Shown in pieces: positions 9,168 to 20,002 of a stretch of 64,000 nucleotides of DNA. Each line of letters opens with the position of its first letter. The stretch's first letter is position 1. The stretch lies in contig NZ_ML123034.1 in assembly GCF_003846185.1 (NCBI RefSeq), positions 1,764,470 to 1,828,469 on the forward strand, given 5' to 3'. Position numbers and translations under genes: made by a program. This stretch comes from Streptomyces sp. ADI96-02 (GTDB lineage Bacteria > Actinomycetota > Actinomycetes > Streptomycetales > Streptomycetaceae). The notes below the pieces were generated by a model that was given only the letters and a program-made list of their open reading frames with translations, searched no databases and was not told the DNA's origin.

Positions 9168-11234
9168 TCAGACCGGGGGCTCGTGGGGCCTGCCCGCCGC
9201 GTGGTCGCGGGGCGGCGGCGGACTGTGCGGGCGCTCCCGGGTCGACCCGCTCACCTCGGCGGTCAGCTCGGTGACGAGCCTGACCAGGTCGGTGGGGCGC
9301 TCGGGTCCCCACCAGTCGCCGAGGAGTTCGGCCAGGGAGTCCTCGCGGGCCCGCGAGAGCCGGACCACGGCCTCGGCGCCCTCATCGGTGAGGACCATCT
9401 GGATCCCCTCGCGGCGAGCCAGTCCTCGCTCCTCCACCTGCCGGGCCGCGTCGGTGATCACGTGCAGCGGCACGGGTGCCGTGTCGGCGAGCCGGGAGGG
9501 TTCGACCGTGCCGTGCCGCTTGATCCTCAGCAGCAGCCAGCTGGCCGCGGGCAGCAGGTCGTACCCCGCCCTGGCCGTGATCTTCTCGTAGATCTCGCGG
9601 CGCCCCTCGCGGGTGGCGAGGACCGACAGGGCGCGGGCGCACTCGTCGTAGGAGGAGCGCTCGACGGGGTTGGAGGCGAGGGTCTGGGTGGGCTCGGGGG
9701 CGGTCACCGAGCCCCGGAGCTTGTCCTCGCGGAGGAACCAGGCGAGGACGAAGGCGACGAGGACGACGGGCGCCGCGTACAGGAACACGTCCGTGATCGA
9801 GGTGGAGTACGCGGTGAGCACCGAGGGCCGCAGGTCGGCCGGCAGTTGCGCGATGGCCCTCGGGTCGGCGGCGAGCCGCCCGGCGTCGACGCCCGGGGGC
9901 AGCGGCAGCCCGGCGAGCGCGTCCGAGAGCATGCCGGTCAGCCGGTCGGTGAAGACGGTCCCGAAGACCGCCACCCCGAACGCGGCGCCGATGGACCGGA
10001 AGAAGGTCGCGCCCGAGGTGGCGACGCCGAGGTCCTCGTAGGACACCGAGTTCTGCGCGACCAGGACGAGGACCTGCATCACCAGGCCGAGACCGGCCCC
10101 GAACACGAAGAAGTAGACGCTCATCTCCCAGGTGGAGCTGTGCTCGTCGAGGCGGTGGAGCAGCAGCAGTCCGGCGGTGGTGAGGGCCGTGCCCACCACC
10201 GGGAAGACCTTCCAGCGGCCGGTACGGCTGACGATCTGCCCGGAGCCGGTCGAGGTGATCAGCAGGCCGAACACCAGCGGCAGCATGTGCACGCCGGACA
10301 TCGTCGGGGTGATGCCGTGGACCACCTGGAGGAAGGTCGGCAGGTAGGTCATGGCGCCGAACATCGCGAAGCCGATGACGAAGCTGATCACGGCGACGAG
10401 GCTGAAGGTGCGGATCCGGAACAGCTTCAGCGGCAGGACGGGTTCCGCCGCGCGCCGTTCGACGGCGACGAACACGGCCAGCAGCACGACGGCGAGCACG
10501 GCGAGCGCGATGATCTGCGGGGAGGCCCAGGGCCACGTCGTGCCGCCGAGGGAGGCGACGAGGACCAGGCCGGTGGCGACGGCCGCGATGAGGAGCGTAC
10601 CGAGGTAGTCGATGGTGTGCCGGTCGCGGCGGACCGGGATGTGCAGGACGGCCGCGATGACCACCAGCGCGACGACGCCGATCGGCAGGTTGACGTAGAA
10701 CACCCAACGCCAGCTCAGGTGTTGGGTGAAGAAGCCGCCGAGGAGCGGACCGAGGACGCTCGTCACGCCGAAGACCGCTCCGAACAGGCCCTGGTACTTA
10801 CCGCGTTCGCGCGGGGTGACGATGTCGCCGACGATCGCCATGGACAGCACCATGAGCCCGCCGCCGCCGAGGCCCTGCAACGCCCGGAACCCGATGAGCT
10901 GGGACATGTTCTGGGCGACTCCGCAGAGCGCGGAGCCGATCAGGAAGATGACGATCGCCGTCTGGAACAGCTTCTTGCGGCCGTACTGGTCGCCGAGCTT
11001 GCCCCAGAGCGGTGTGGCCGCCGTCGCGGCGAGCAGATAGGCGGTCACCACCCAGGACAGATGGTCCAGTCCGCCCAGTTCGCTGACGATCGTGGGCAGC
11101 GCGGTGGAGACGATGGTCTGATCGAGTGCCGCGAGCAGCATGCCGAGCAGCAGCGCCCCGATCGCCACCAGGACGGTCCGCCGGGACTGCCCTTCGCCGG
11201 GGGCCTGGGCCGGCGGGCTCAGCTGCTGGGCCAT
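9168..11234 (-). CDS. DHA2-type MFS multidrug exporter with C-terminal winged-helix (MarR-like) domain
   Basis: This 688-residue protein is larger than ordinary 14-helix DHA2 exporters. Residues 1-520 form the transporter: LDQTIVSTALPTI in helix 1, LGDQYGRKKLF in loop 2-3, and ERGKYQGLFGAVFGVTSVLGPLLGG in motif C. Residues 545-688 are cytosolic and contain a MarR/PadR-like helix-turn-helix, with text such as LAASWLLLRIKRHGTVEPSRLA followed by RREGIQMVLTDEGAEAV. I chose the ATG at 11234 for its GGAGGA site; an ATG 15 nt upstream is possible. The tail may sense drug or ligand, or act as a tethered regulator. Confidence 0.82.
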   Translation of the reverse strand: MAQQLSPPAQAPGEGQSRRTVLVAIGALLLGMLLAALDQTIVSTALPTIVSELGGLDHLSWVVTAYLLAATAATPLWGKLGDQYGRKKLFQTAIVIFLIGSALCGVAQNMSQLIGFRALQGLGGGGLMVLSMAIVGDIVTPRERGKYQGLFGAVFGVTSVLGPLLGGFFTQHLSWRWVFYVNLPIGVVALVVIAAVLHIPVRRDRHTIDYLGTLLIAAVATGLVLVASLGGTTWPWASPQIIALAVLAVVLLAVFVAVERRAAEPVLPLKLFRIRTFSLVAVISFVIGFAMFGAMTYLPTFLQVVHGITPTMSGVHMLPLVFGLLITSTGSGQIVSRTGRWKVFPVVGTALTTAGLLLLHRLDEHSSTWEMSVYFFVFGAGLGLVMQVLVLVAQNSVSYEDLGVATSGATFFRSIGAAFGVAVFGTVFTDRLTGMLSDALAGLPLPPGVDAGRLAADPRAIAQLPADLRPSVLTAYSTSITDVFLYAAPVVLVAFVLAWFLREDKLRGSVTAPEPTQTLASNPVERSSYDECARALSVLATREGRREIYEKITARAGYDLLPAASWLLLRIKRHGTVEPSRLADTAPVPLHVITDAARQVEERGLARREGIQMVLTDEGAEAVVRLSRAREDSLAELLGDWWGPERPTDLVRLVTELTAEVSGSTRERPHSPPPPRDHAAGRPHEPPV

Positions 11235-11369
11235 GGGCGTCTCCTCCATCCGCTACTCCCCCATCCTGGCCGGTCTGTCCTGTTATGGCCTGCCGAGCGG
11301 CGGCGGAGCGTTGGGCATCGCCGGAGCGGGCTGCATAATCGCAGGCAGTTCAAGGGGAGGGGACCCACG

Positions 11370-12548
11370 ATGACCGGACACGCATGCCCGGAGTGCGGCA
11401 GACGGACGGCCGCGGGGCCCGGCGGGGAGCACCGGGAACCATGCCGCTGCGCCGCTCGCACGGGTCCGGACGCGGGGGCCGCTCCGCCCGCCGGGGAGGA
11501 GCGGCGGGCCGCCCGGTCGGCGGAGATCGCGGCGGCCGAGAACTTCGACCCGCTGCGCGTCAGGCCGTACGTGCCGCCGGCGGAGACCGCGCCGGCCGTG
11601 GACCCGCGCACGGAGGCGGGAGCGGGGCCGGGTACGGACATGGATACCGATACCCGTGCGGGCCGGGGTCCGGGTCCGGGCGGTAGCGCGGGTGCCGGTG
11701 CGCAGGCCGGTCCGGGCGACGGGGCGGCGACGATGCCGCTGTTCCTGGGCGGCGTACCGGCCGCGTTCGATACGGATACGGGCGCGGGCGCGGGCGCGGG
11801 CGCTGACGCCGACACGGGCATCCGCACACGGGCCATCCCGGCGGTGGACGGGAGCGGGCGGCCGATCCCCGGAGCGGACGCCGACGGCCTCGACCCCGTG
11901 CAGCCGCGCCGCAGGCGGCCGTTCGCCGCCCTGGCCGTCGGTGCGGCCGTGGCGGCGGTGGTCGGCACGGCCGCCTTCGCCGGAGGGCTGTTCGGCGGGG
12001 ACGACCGGCGCGAGGAGGCGCTGCCGGAGACCACCACCAGCGCACCGGACGCCGAAGAGGAACCGGCGGCCACCCTCACCCCGTCCCCCACCGCCTCGCC
12101 CTCCGCGTCCCGTGGCGCGACCTCCTCGCCGAGCCCGTCGACGTCCGCCTCCGCCTCTGCCTCCGCTTCCGCGTCGACCAGGGCGAGCGCTACGCCGGAC
12201 CCCACCGCCTCCGCCCCGCCGTCCGCGTCGCCGAGCACCGCCGAGCCCGCCCCGGCCGGAGGCGGCAGCGCGACCCCGGGCCCGCCGTCCGCCGCGCCGC
12301 CCGCCCCGGCGGGCGGTCCGACGCTGCGCCGGGGCGACCACGGCCCGGAGGTGGCCGAGTTGCAGAACCGGCTCCGGCAGGTCTGGCTCTACCAGGGGCC
12401 CGCGGACGCGGACTACACGGGTCGCGTGGAGAACGCCGTGATGATCTACCAGTCGTACAAAGCGATCCAGGGCGACCCGGTCGGCGTGTACGGGCCGAAC
12501 ACCCGGCGGGCGCTGGAGGCCGAGACGGACGGGACCGGCCGTCGCTGA
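11370..12548 (+). CDS. Single-pass membrane protein with C-terminal peptidoglycan-binding domain
   Basis: This 392-residue protein has four parts. An N-terminal Cys cluster (HACPECGRR, CRCAAR) may bind zinc. A Gly/Ala/Asp/Thr-rich disordered region follows, with GAGAG and TDTD repeats. One membrane helix after RRRRPFAALAVGAAVAAVVG lies around residue 190. A Ser/Pro/Ala-rich extracytoplasmic stalk leads to a PG_binding_1 domain (LRRGDHGPEVAELQNRLRQV to GPNTRRALEAE). It probably anchors the envelope to the wall. The ATG at 11370 has a GGGGAGGGG site. A huge open frame extends upstream of it, but that part is antisense to the MFS gene and is a shadow. Confidence 0.75.
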   Translation: MTGHACPECGRRTAAGPGGEHREPCRCAARTGPDAGAAPPAGEERRAARSAEIAAAENFDPLRVRPYVPPAETAPAVDPRTEAGAGPGTDMDTDTRAGRGPGPGGSAGAGAQAGPGDGAATMPLFLGGVPAAFDTDTGAGAGAGADADTGIRTRAIPAVDGSGRPIPGADADGLDPVQPRRRRPFAALAVGAAVAAVVGTAAFAGGLFGGDDRREEALPETTTSAPDAEEEPAATLTPSPTASPSASRGATSSPSPSTSASASASASASTRASATPDPTASAPPSASPSTAEPAPAGGGSATPGPPSAAPPAPAGGPTLRRGDHGPEVAELQNRLRQVWLYQGPADADYTGRVENAVMIYQSYKAIQGDPVGVYGPNTRRALEAETDGTGRR

Positions 12549-12833
12549 CTGCCGTCGCTGACTGCCGTCACTGAACCCGTGGCGGCACCGGCACGACGGC
12601 CCGATTGGCGTTCCTACCCCGGTTTTTGTATCGTGATGGAACAAAGTAGCTCCCGCCCGTACACCCTGACCGGCGGGCGGGGCTACTCTTGTACCGCACG
12701 CTCCCGCGCAGCCCGCGTACGTCTGCCCCCGAGGCACACGCACCGGGCTGTCCGCACTTCACCACCCCCGCAATACCTCACCCCGCTTCACGTCGCCCCC
12801 GCGTCACTTCACCCCGCGTTCTGGAGTCAGCCG

Positions 12834-13496
12834 ATGCCGGCCACCGTCCTCACCGCCCGAGCCCTCCTTCTGGACATGGACGGCACCCTCGTCAACTCCG
12901 ACGCCGTCGTGGAACGCTGCTGGCGCCGGTGGGCCGTGGCGAACGGGCTGGACCCCGAGGCGGCGCTCAAGGTGGTCCACGGACGCCAGGGCTACGCCAC
13001 GATGGCCGTCCTGCTGCCGGACAGGCCCATGGAGGAGAACCACGCGGACAACCGGGTGATGCTCGCCGAGGAGACGGCGGACGTCGACGGCGTGGTCCCG
13101 ATCGGCGGCGCCGCCGCGTTCATGGCCGCGATCGCCGCTCTCCCGCACGCACTGGTGACCTCGGCCGACAGCGCGCTCGCCACGGCCCGGATGACGGCTG
13201 CCGCCCTGCCGATGCCCGCCGTCCGCGTCACCGCCGAGCAGGTCGGAGCGAGCAAGCCGGACCCCGAGGGCTTCCTCAAGGGTGCGGCGGCGCTGGGCTT
13301 CGAGGCGGCGGACTGCGTGGTGTTCGAGGACTCGGAGGCGGGCGTCGCGGCGGGCCGGGCGGCCGGCATGCGCGTGGTGGGCGTCGGTCCGCGTGCCGCG
13401 GCGCTCTCGCCGGACGCCCACGTCGAGGACCTGACGCTGGTACGGGTGGAGGTGGCCGGGGACGGCTCGATCCGCCTGCACATCAGCGCGACCTGA
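12834..13496 (+). CDS. HAD-superfamily phosphatase (subfamily IA)
   Basis: This 220-residue hydrolase carries all four HAD motifs: DMDGTLVNS with the nucleophile Asp and acid Asp near residues 14-16, LVTSADS (motif II), SKPDPEGF with the Lys (motif III), and VFEDSEAGVAA (motif IV). An alpha-helical cap lies between motifs I and II. It resembles sugar-phosphate or glycerol-phosphate phosphatases of the YfbT/GPP type; the substrate is not certain. The ATG at 12834 has GGAG 9 nt upstream. The open frame before it has no homology-like character. Confidence 0.85.
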   Translation: MPATVLTARALLLDMDGTLVNSDAVVERCWRRWAVANGLDPEAALKVVHGRQGYATMAVLLPDRPMEENHADNRVMLAEETADVDGVVPIGGAAAFMAAIAALPHALVTSADSALATARMTAAALPMPAVRVTAEQVGASKPDPEGFLKGAAALGFEAADCVVFEDSEAGVAAGRAAGMRVVGVGPRAAALSPDAHVEDLTLVRVEVAGDGSIRLHISAT

Positions 13497-13654
13497 CGCA
13501 CCCGAGACGCCCGAGACGCCCGAGAGGCGACACGCGACACGCCCGGCACCGGCCACCCGGGACCGCCCGCCGCGCGCTCCCGCCACGCTCCCGGCCGGAC
13601 ACGCCTCCCCTTCTCTGCCGGCCCGGTTCCCTCTCCCCCGTCCGGTCTTCCCCG

Positions 13655-14389
13655 TCAGTCCCGGTGCAGCAGCCCGCGCGCGACCAGCTCCAGCACCGTG
13701 GCGACGGCCACCGCCTGGACGGCCATCAGGGCCACCAGGACGAACAGTTGCACCGCGCCCGCCTGGACCGGTGACGCGCCGCCCAGCAGCATGCCGACGA
13801 ACGCGCCCGGCAGGGTGACGAGACCGACCGTCCGGGTCTGGTCCAGTCCGGGCAGCAACGCGTCCGACGCCGCCGGGCGTACGATCTCCAGCCGCGCGTC
13901 CCGGTCGAGCAGCCCGAGGGCCATCGCCGCCTCCACCTCGCCGCGCCGGGCGGCCATCTCGTCCAGCGCGCGCCGCCCGCTCAGGACGGTCGCGGTCAGC
14001 GCCCCGCCGATGAGGATGCCCGTCACCGGAATGAGCGCCAGGCCCCGGACCGGCACGAGCCCCGTGATCAGCAGCGCCACCACCACCGGCAGCACGCCCG
14101 CCGCGATCGGCACGGCCGCCCACCGCCAGGTCCGGTTGCCGGTGATCCGCCGCCCCGCCGTCCACACCGCCACGGCGAACATCAGCGCCACGAAGGCGAG
14201 CAGGGGCGGCAGGCCGCGCGCGACCCACCCGATCACCAGGGAGACGACGCCGAGTTGGACCGCGGCCCGTATCCCGGCCACCAGGATCTCGCGCGATCGG
14301 CCCAGCGAGGCCCACGCGGCGACACCGGCCGCGAACACCAACAGGACGGCGAGGACGACCCCGAGAGTGGGGGACACGGGTAGCAGCAC
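13655..14389 (-). CDS. FetB/UPF0014-family permease (putative iron or metal exporter)
   Basis: This polytopic protein of about 244 residues fits the UPF0014/YbbM (FetB) family. It has RAAVQLGVVSLVIGW, VAVWTAGRRI, a long basic loop LSGRRALDEMAARRGEVEAAMALG, and VGLVTLPGAFVGMLLGGASPVQAGAVQL. In E. coli FetB works with the ATPase FetA to export iron, but no partner ATPase is adjacent here. The start is uncertain: GTG at 14389 gives the usual short N-terminus before helix 1, GTG at 14377 is close by, and ATG at 14431 would add 14 residues. None has a strong ribosome site. Confidence 0.75.
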   Translation of the reverse strand: MLLPVSPTLGVVLAVLLVFAAGVAAWASLGRSREILVAGIRAAVQLGVVSLVIGWVARGLPPLLAFVALMFAVAVWTAGRRITGNRTWRWAAVPIAAGVLPVVVALLITGLVPVRGLALIPVTGILIGGALTATVLSGRRALDEMAARRGEVEAAMALGLLDRDARLEIVRPAASDALLPGLDQTRTVGLVTLPGAFVGMLLGGASPVQAGAVQLFVLVALMAVQAVAVATVLELVARGLLHRD

Positions 14390-14654
14390 CCGGCCACGAT
14401 AGGGCCGCCGGACAGCGGGCGGGCCGGACATCGGGCGGGCCGGACAGCGGGCGGGCGAGGCTCCGCCGCCCCAACACACCGAGTACGCCCCCGGGATCAC
14501 TTCACCCCCGCACAACCCGCCCTACCCCTTGATGTGACGTGCACATGTCGTCACTCTGTTACCTGGCGCCCACTCAGCAGAAACCTTGCGCCGCAACGAT
14601 GACCGGGCTCCACCGGCCGCCCGTCCAAGCACCCCCCACATCAAGGGAGTTTCC

Positions 14655-15299
14655 ATGTCAGGTGTCTACGCGCGTCGCACCGCCGTCGCCGCCGCAACCG
14701 CCGCCCTCGCCGCCACCTCCGTCCTGTTCACCGCGCCGACCGCCTCGGCGGCCATGCCCACGCCGGTCAGCGCGGCGACCGCACGCACCTATCTCGGCCA
14801 GCTCACCGTCGGCGCGGAGGGCTCGTCCAGCGGGTACAGCCGCGACAAGTTCCCGCACTGGATCACCCAGTCGGGGGCCTGCAACACACGCGAGGTGGTC
14901 CTGAAGCGCGACGGTTCGAACGTCCAGCAGGACTCCTCCTGCGCCGCGGTGAGCGGCAGTTGGTACTCGCAGTACGACGGGGCGACCTGGAGCGCCGCCT
15001 CCGACCTGGACATCGACCACATGGTCCCGCTGGCCGAGGCGTGGCGCTCGGGAGCGAGCGGCTGGACCACGGCGCAGCGGCAGTCCTTCGCCAACGACCT
15101 GACCCGCCCGCAGCTCATCGCCGTCACCGACAACGTCAACCAGGCCAAGGGCGACAAGGACCCGGCCGAGTGGATGCCGTCCCGCGCGGCGTACACGTGC
15201 ACCTACGTCCGCGCCTGGGTCCATGTGAAGCACTACTACGGTCTCAGCGTCGACTCGGCCGAGAAGAGCGCGCTCCAGTCGGCCCTGAACGGCTGCTGA
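14655..15299 (+). CDS. Secreted HNH-family nuclease (DUF1524-type)
   Basis: This 214-residue protein begins with a clear signal peptide (basic MSGVYARRT, Ala-rich core, cleavage near TASAAM). The mature protein has the His-Asp-His motif DIDHMVPLAEAWRSG and a downstream TDNVNQAKGDKDPAEWMPS helix typical of extracellular HNH/DUF1524 nucleases. Four cysteines (CNTREV, SSCAAV, TCTYV, the C-terminal C) probably form disulfides. It likely degrades external nucleic acid for phosphate or competition; the phosphatase PhoD follows on the same strand. The ATG at 14655 has AAGGGAG upstream. A hairpin directly follows the stop. Confidence 0.82.
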   Translation: MSGVYARRTAVAAATAALAATSVLFTAPTASAAMPTPVSAATARTYLGQLTVGAEGSSSGYSRDKFPHWITQSGACNTREVVLKRDGSNVQQDSSCAAVSGSWYSQYDGATWSAASDLDIDHMVPLAEAWRSGASGWTTAQRQSFANDLTRPQLIAVTDNVNQAKGDKDPAEWMPSRAAYTCTYVRAWVHVKHYYGLSVDSAEKSALQSALNGC

Positions 15300-15335
15300 C
15301 CGCGCGGGCCGCCATAAGACGTACGCCCGCGCGGT
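15299..15335 (+). terminator. Hairpin terminator after the HNH nuclease gene
   Basis: An 11-bp perfect stem (accgcgcgggc / gcccgcgcggt) with a 15-nt loop starts at the stop codon. It separates the nuclease gene from phoD. Confidence 0.6.
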
Positions 15336-15387
15336 GCCGTTCCGTACGCTCGGACTCGTCCGTGACCACGGAGCGAGGAGGCACCAC

Positions 15388-17070
<1,683 letters not shown>

Positions 17071-17178
17071 ACGATTTTCCGCCACGCAGCAGAATGTTGA
17101 ACTTGCAAGCACTGATGAGGTTTCCCTAACCTGAGGCGCTCAATCGGTTCACGTCCCCCCACGACCGAAGGAGCCCCC

Positions 17179-17637
17179 ATGCCCCTCCGCCTGTCCCTCC
17201 GCCTGAACGAGGCCCAGCCCTACGCGCTCGGCCTCTACCGCTTCGCCATCGGCCTGATCTTCGCCCTGCACGGCGCCTCCACGCTCTTCGGCGTGTTCGG
17301 CGGCCGGGAGGCGGAGGCCGGGGCCTGGCCCGGCTGGTACGCCGCCCTGATCCAACTCGTCTGCGGCGCGCTGGTCGCCCTCGGCCTCGGCACCCGCGCC
17401 GCCGCCTTCCTCGCGTCCGGCTCGATGGCCTACGCGTACTTCACGGTCCACCAGCCGCAGGCGCTCATGCCGACGGAGAACGGCGGCGAAGCCTCGGCGA
17501 TCTTCTGCTGGGCGTTCCTCCTGCTGGTCTTCACCGGGCCGGGCGCGCTGGCCGTGGACCGGTTCTTCGGCGGGCGGAAGGAGCACGCCCCCGTCGAGAC
17601 GGCCCGGCACGAGGAGCCCCGGACCGTCTCGGTCTGA
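17179..17637 (+). CDS. DoxX-family membrane protein
   Basis: This 152-residue protein has four membrane helices. Typical DoxX features are YRFAIGLIFALHGASTLFG in helix 1, the WPGWYAALIQLVCGALVALGLGTRAAAF block, and an ENGGEASAIFCWAFLLLVFTGPG C-terminal helix. Members associate with redox or oxidative-stress systems in some actinobacteria. The ribosome site GAAGGAG precedes the ATG. It converges with the SOD-like gene. Confidence 0.85.
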   Translation: MPLRLSLRLNEAQPYALGLYRFAIGLIFALHGASTLFGVFGGREAEAGAWPGWYAALIQLVCGALVALGLGTRAAAFLASGSMAYAYFTVHQPQALMPTENGGEASAIFCWAFLLLVFTGPGALAVDRFFGGRKEHAPVETARHEEPRTVSV

Positions 17638-17685
17638 CCCGACGCCCCCGCCGGGCCGGGGTGGCGCGGTGCGGGACGCCCGGCG

Positions 17686-18678
17686 TCACCCCGTGCCGTA
17701 GGGCCCGAACGGCACCGTGAAGCACGCGATCCGTTCGCCCGCGCCACCCTGCTCGTCGTGGATGACCACCGACCGTGCGCCGCCCTCGCGGAAGCCCCAG
17801 CCGTGCCGGGCCCGCGCCGCGCCGTTCCCGTGCCGGTCGGTGCGGAAGTCCAGCCACACCTCGTTCTCCGGGTCGGCGGTGGCGGACGGACGGTGCTGGT
17901 AGTGCGGCCCGGCCGCCGCCGGATCGGCTCCGCACGGAGAGGTGTGGACGTGCGCGCCGTACGCGCGGTTCGCGACGAGCCCCTCCAGCCGGGCCGCGAC
18001 CCCGGTCCCGGCCCGGTCCGCGTACTGCGCCACCTCGATCCGCGCGGCCGGCGGCACGAGCCGGGCGTCGTACGTCAGGGCGTCGGACGGGACGAACGCG
18101 CCGGGCGGGGAGAAGACCCCGTGCTTACGGGCCCAGGACGCGCCCCCGCCGGCCGGCCCCACACCGCCGGCCACCTCCGCACCTCCGCCGGCGGATCCGA
18201 CTCCGCCGGCCGCACCCGTCCCCGTGCCCCCGGAGCCCGTGCCCGCCGTTCCCGTGCCCGCCGTTCCCGTGCGCCGGGAGCCCCTGCCCCCGGAGCCCGC
18301 ACCACTCGGCCCCTGCCCGCCGTGCGCCGCATGGCTGTCGGCCGCCCCCTGACCGCCGTGCCCGCTCGCCCCGCTCTGCCGACTCGCCCCGCTCTGCCCG
18401 CCGTCCGCTCCGTGGGCCGCGCCGAGGCCGCCCGCCAGCACGAGCAGGACGGCCGCTCCCGCGACCACCCCCGAGACCCGCGGAAGCGCTCCGCTCCGCC
18501 GCGCTCCCGCTCTGCGGCCTGTCAGGTGCGAGGGGGCGGTCGCGCCGCGGTCCACAACCTGGTCCGTGACGCGATCGCCGGCGCGGTCCGCCTCGTGGTC
18601 CGTGCCGCGGTCCGCCTGGTGGTCCGTGCCGTGGTCCGTACCGTGCGCTGTCGTCGTCCGTACCGAGCCTGCCGTCAT
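17686..18678 (-). CDS. Cu/Zn superoxide dismutase-like secreted or membrane-anchored protein
   Basis: The last 150 of 330 residues resemble bacterial Cu/Zn SOD. Copper-ligand pair HVH occurs in YGAHVHTSPCG, followed by a GPHYQHR loop, ENEVWLDFRTDRHGNG and a final ligand His in VVIHDEQ. One N-terminal membrane helix (VVAGAAVLLVLAGGLGAAHG) places this domain outside the cell. Between them lies about 100 residues of Gly/Ala/Ser/Thr-rich low complexity. The N-terminus before the helix is unusual, with repeated T/A-D-H/R (TDHGTDHQADRGTDHEADRAGDR-type) units. The ATG at 18678 has GGAG 8 nt upstream. Catalytic activity is not proven because the zinc loop looks shortened. Confidence 0.65.
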   Translation of the reverse strand: MTAGSVRTTTAHGTDHGTDHQADRGTDHEADRAGDRVTDQVVDRGATAPSHLTGRRAGARRSGALPRVSGVVAGAAVLLVLAGGLGAAHGADGGQSGASRQSGASGHGGQGAADSHAAHGGQGPSGAGSGGRGSRRTGTAGTGTAGTGSGGTGTGAAGGVGSAGGGAEVAGGVGPAGGGASWARKHGVFSPPGAFVPSDALTYDARLVPPAARIEVAQYADRAGTGVAARLEGLVANRAYGAHVHTSPCGADPAAAGPHYQHRPSATADPENEVWLDFRTDRHGNGAARARHGWGFREGGARSVVIHDEQGGAGERIACFTVPFGPYGTG

Positions 18679-18874
18679 GCGCTGCTCCAGGGCCTCTCGC
18701 CGATGCTGTCCTTCTCCTAACGGCACAGCGTCCGCGAGGTGTACGTGACCTGCACAACATCACCCGGCCCGCCTCCTGCGCGATACCCCCTTCGGCGTAC
18801 GCTGTACAGCTGACACTGCCGCCCCTGCCGCTCCCCTGCGACGTCGCGGCGTTGACACGATCGGGGAGTAGACG
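18679..18874. promoter_or_regulatory. Divergent promoter region with palindrome
   Basis: This 196-bp region lies between the SOD-like gene and the DedA gene. It contains a perfect 10-bp palindrome GCTGTACAGC at 18801-18810, a plausible regulator site. No gene seen. Confidence 0.35.
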
Positions 18875-19618
18875 GTGCTTGAGAGTGTGGGCGCGCTGAC
18901 CAGCAGCCCATGGATCTACGCGGTGGTCGCCCTCTCGGTGCTCCTGGACGTGTTCCTGCCCCTGCTGCCCAGCGGTGTCCTCGTGATCACGGCGGCCACG
19001 GCGGCGGCTGCCGGCTCCACCACGGTCAGCGCCACGGGCGGCGGGGCGACCGGGCAGGTGCCCTCCCTGGTCGTACTGATCCTCTGCGCGGCGACGGCCT
19101 CGGTGCTCGGCGACCTGGTCGCGTACCGGCTGGCCTGGCGCGGCGGTGACCGGTTGGACCGGGCCATCGCCCGCTCCCGGCGTCTCACCACCGCGCAGGA
19201 GCGCCTCGGCGCGGCCCTGAGCCGGGGCGGCGGCGCGCTGGTGATCATCGCCCGGTTCGCCCCGGCCGGCCGCTCCGTGGTCTCGCTCGGTGCGGGCGCG
19301 GCGCACCGCAGGGTGCGCGACTTCCTGCCGTGGTCGGCGCTGGCGGGCCTGGCCTGGGCGGGCTACAGCGTGGGGCTGGGCTACTTCGGCGGCCGGTGGC
19401 TGGGCTCGACCTGGTTCGGGACGGCCGTATCGGTCCTGGCGCTGTTCGTCGCCGGCGGGCTGGCGGCGTTCCTGATGAAGCGCCCGGCCGGGGCGGACGC
19501 GACCGCGTCGGCGGCCGACGCGACGCCGAACGCGGCGGCAGCCGCTCTCCCGCCGGTCTCCGTACCGGCACCTGCCAGCGCACCGGCGGCCCCTGCTCCG
19601 TCGCCGGTCACGCCCTGA
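18875..19618 (+). CDS. DedA-family (VTT domain) membrane protein
   Basis: This 247-residue protein has the DedA/SNARE-associated pattern: VALSVLLDVFLPLLPSGVLVI near the N-terminus, a LGDLVAYRLAWRGGDRLDR segment, then the signature G-x-x-L-V-I-I-A-R-F-x-P-x-G-R at ALVIIARFAPAGRSVVSLGAG. Such proteins move undecaprenyl phosphate or phospholipids across the membrane. The C-terminal 50 residues are Ala/Pro-rich. The GTG at 18875 has GGGGAG upstream. It follows a divergent promoter region. Confidence 0.85.
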   Translation: MLESVGALTSSPWIYAVVALSVLLDVFLPLLPSGVLVITAATAAAAGSTTVSATGGGATGQVPSLVVLILCAATASVLGDLVAYRLAWRGGDRLDRAIARSRRLTTAQERLGAALSRGGGALVIIARFAPAGRSVVSLGAGAAHRRVRDFLPWSALAGLAWAGYSVGLGYFGGRWLGSTWFGTAVSVLALFVAGGLAAFLMKRPAGADATASAADATPNAAAAALPPVSVPAPASAPAAPAPSPVTP

Positions 19619-19644
19619 TCCTCCGGGACCTCAGCTCCTGGCCC

Positions 19645-19866
19645 TCAGCTCCTGGCCGCGCCCCGTATTTCGAGGCCGTCCAGCAGCGTCATGGTGGCTG
19701 CGGTGATCTCGTCGACGGCACGATCGAACACCTCGCGGTTGTGCGCGGCGGGCGCCCGGAAACCGGACACCTTCCGCACGTACTGAAGGGCTGCGGCCCG
19801 CATGTCCTCCTCGGTGGCCTCTCCGGGGAGAGCGGGCGGGCGAAGGGTCTTGATACTGCGGCACAT
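19645..19866 (-). CDS. DUF2277-family small protein
   Basis: This 73-residue protein starts with the invariant MCRSIKTLRPP of DUF2277 and contains AALQYVRKVSGFR and FDRAVDEITAAT, all family hallmarks. Function unknown; members are common in actinobacteria. The conserved N-terminus fixes the ATG at 19866. GGAGG stands only one base before the ATG, too close for normal pairing, so initiation may be leaderless or use a short spacer. Confidence 0.88.
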   Translation of the reverse strand: MCRSIKTLRPPALPGEATEEDMRAAALQYVRKVSGFRAPAAHNREVFDRAVDEITAATMTLLDGLEIRGAARS

Positions 19867-20002
19867 GCCTCCAGTGTGGACCGCACCACTGACAAGAGCG
19901 ATCGGCCCGATCCGGCGCGGTGGCCGCACCGCTCGGACGAACCGCGGGCGGTGCGGACCCGACCCGGGTACCGCGCCGCCCGCGGCTTCGCCGCCTCCCC
20001 CG

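Noticed and set aside
8385..11369. Very long plus-strand open frame running into the peptidoglycan-binding gene
   Set aside because: It lies over the GNAT gene and antisense to the MFS exporter, has repetitive Arg/Gly/Glu composition typical of high-GC shadow frames, and the real start with a ribosome site is at 11370.
12579..12833. N-terminal extension of the HAD phosphatase frame
   Set aside because: The extension is Arg/Thr/Pro-rich and non-conserved in character; the ATG at 12834 has a ribosome site and starts just before the first HAD strand.
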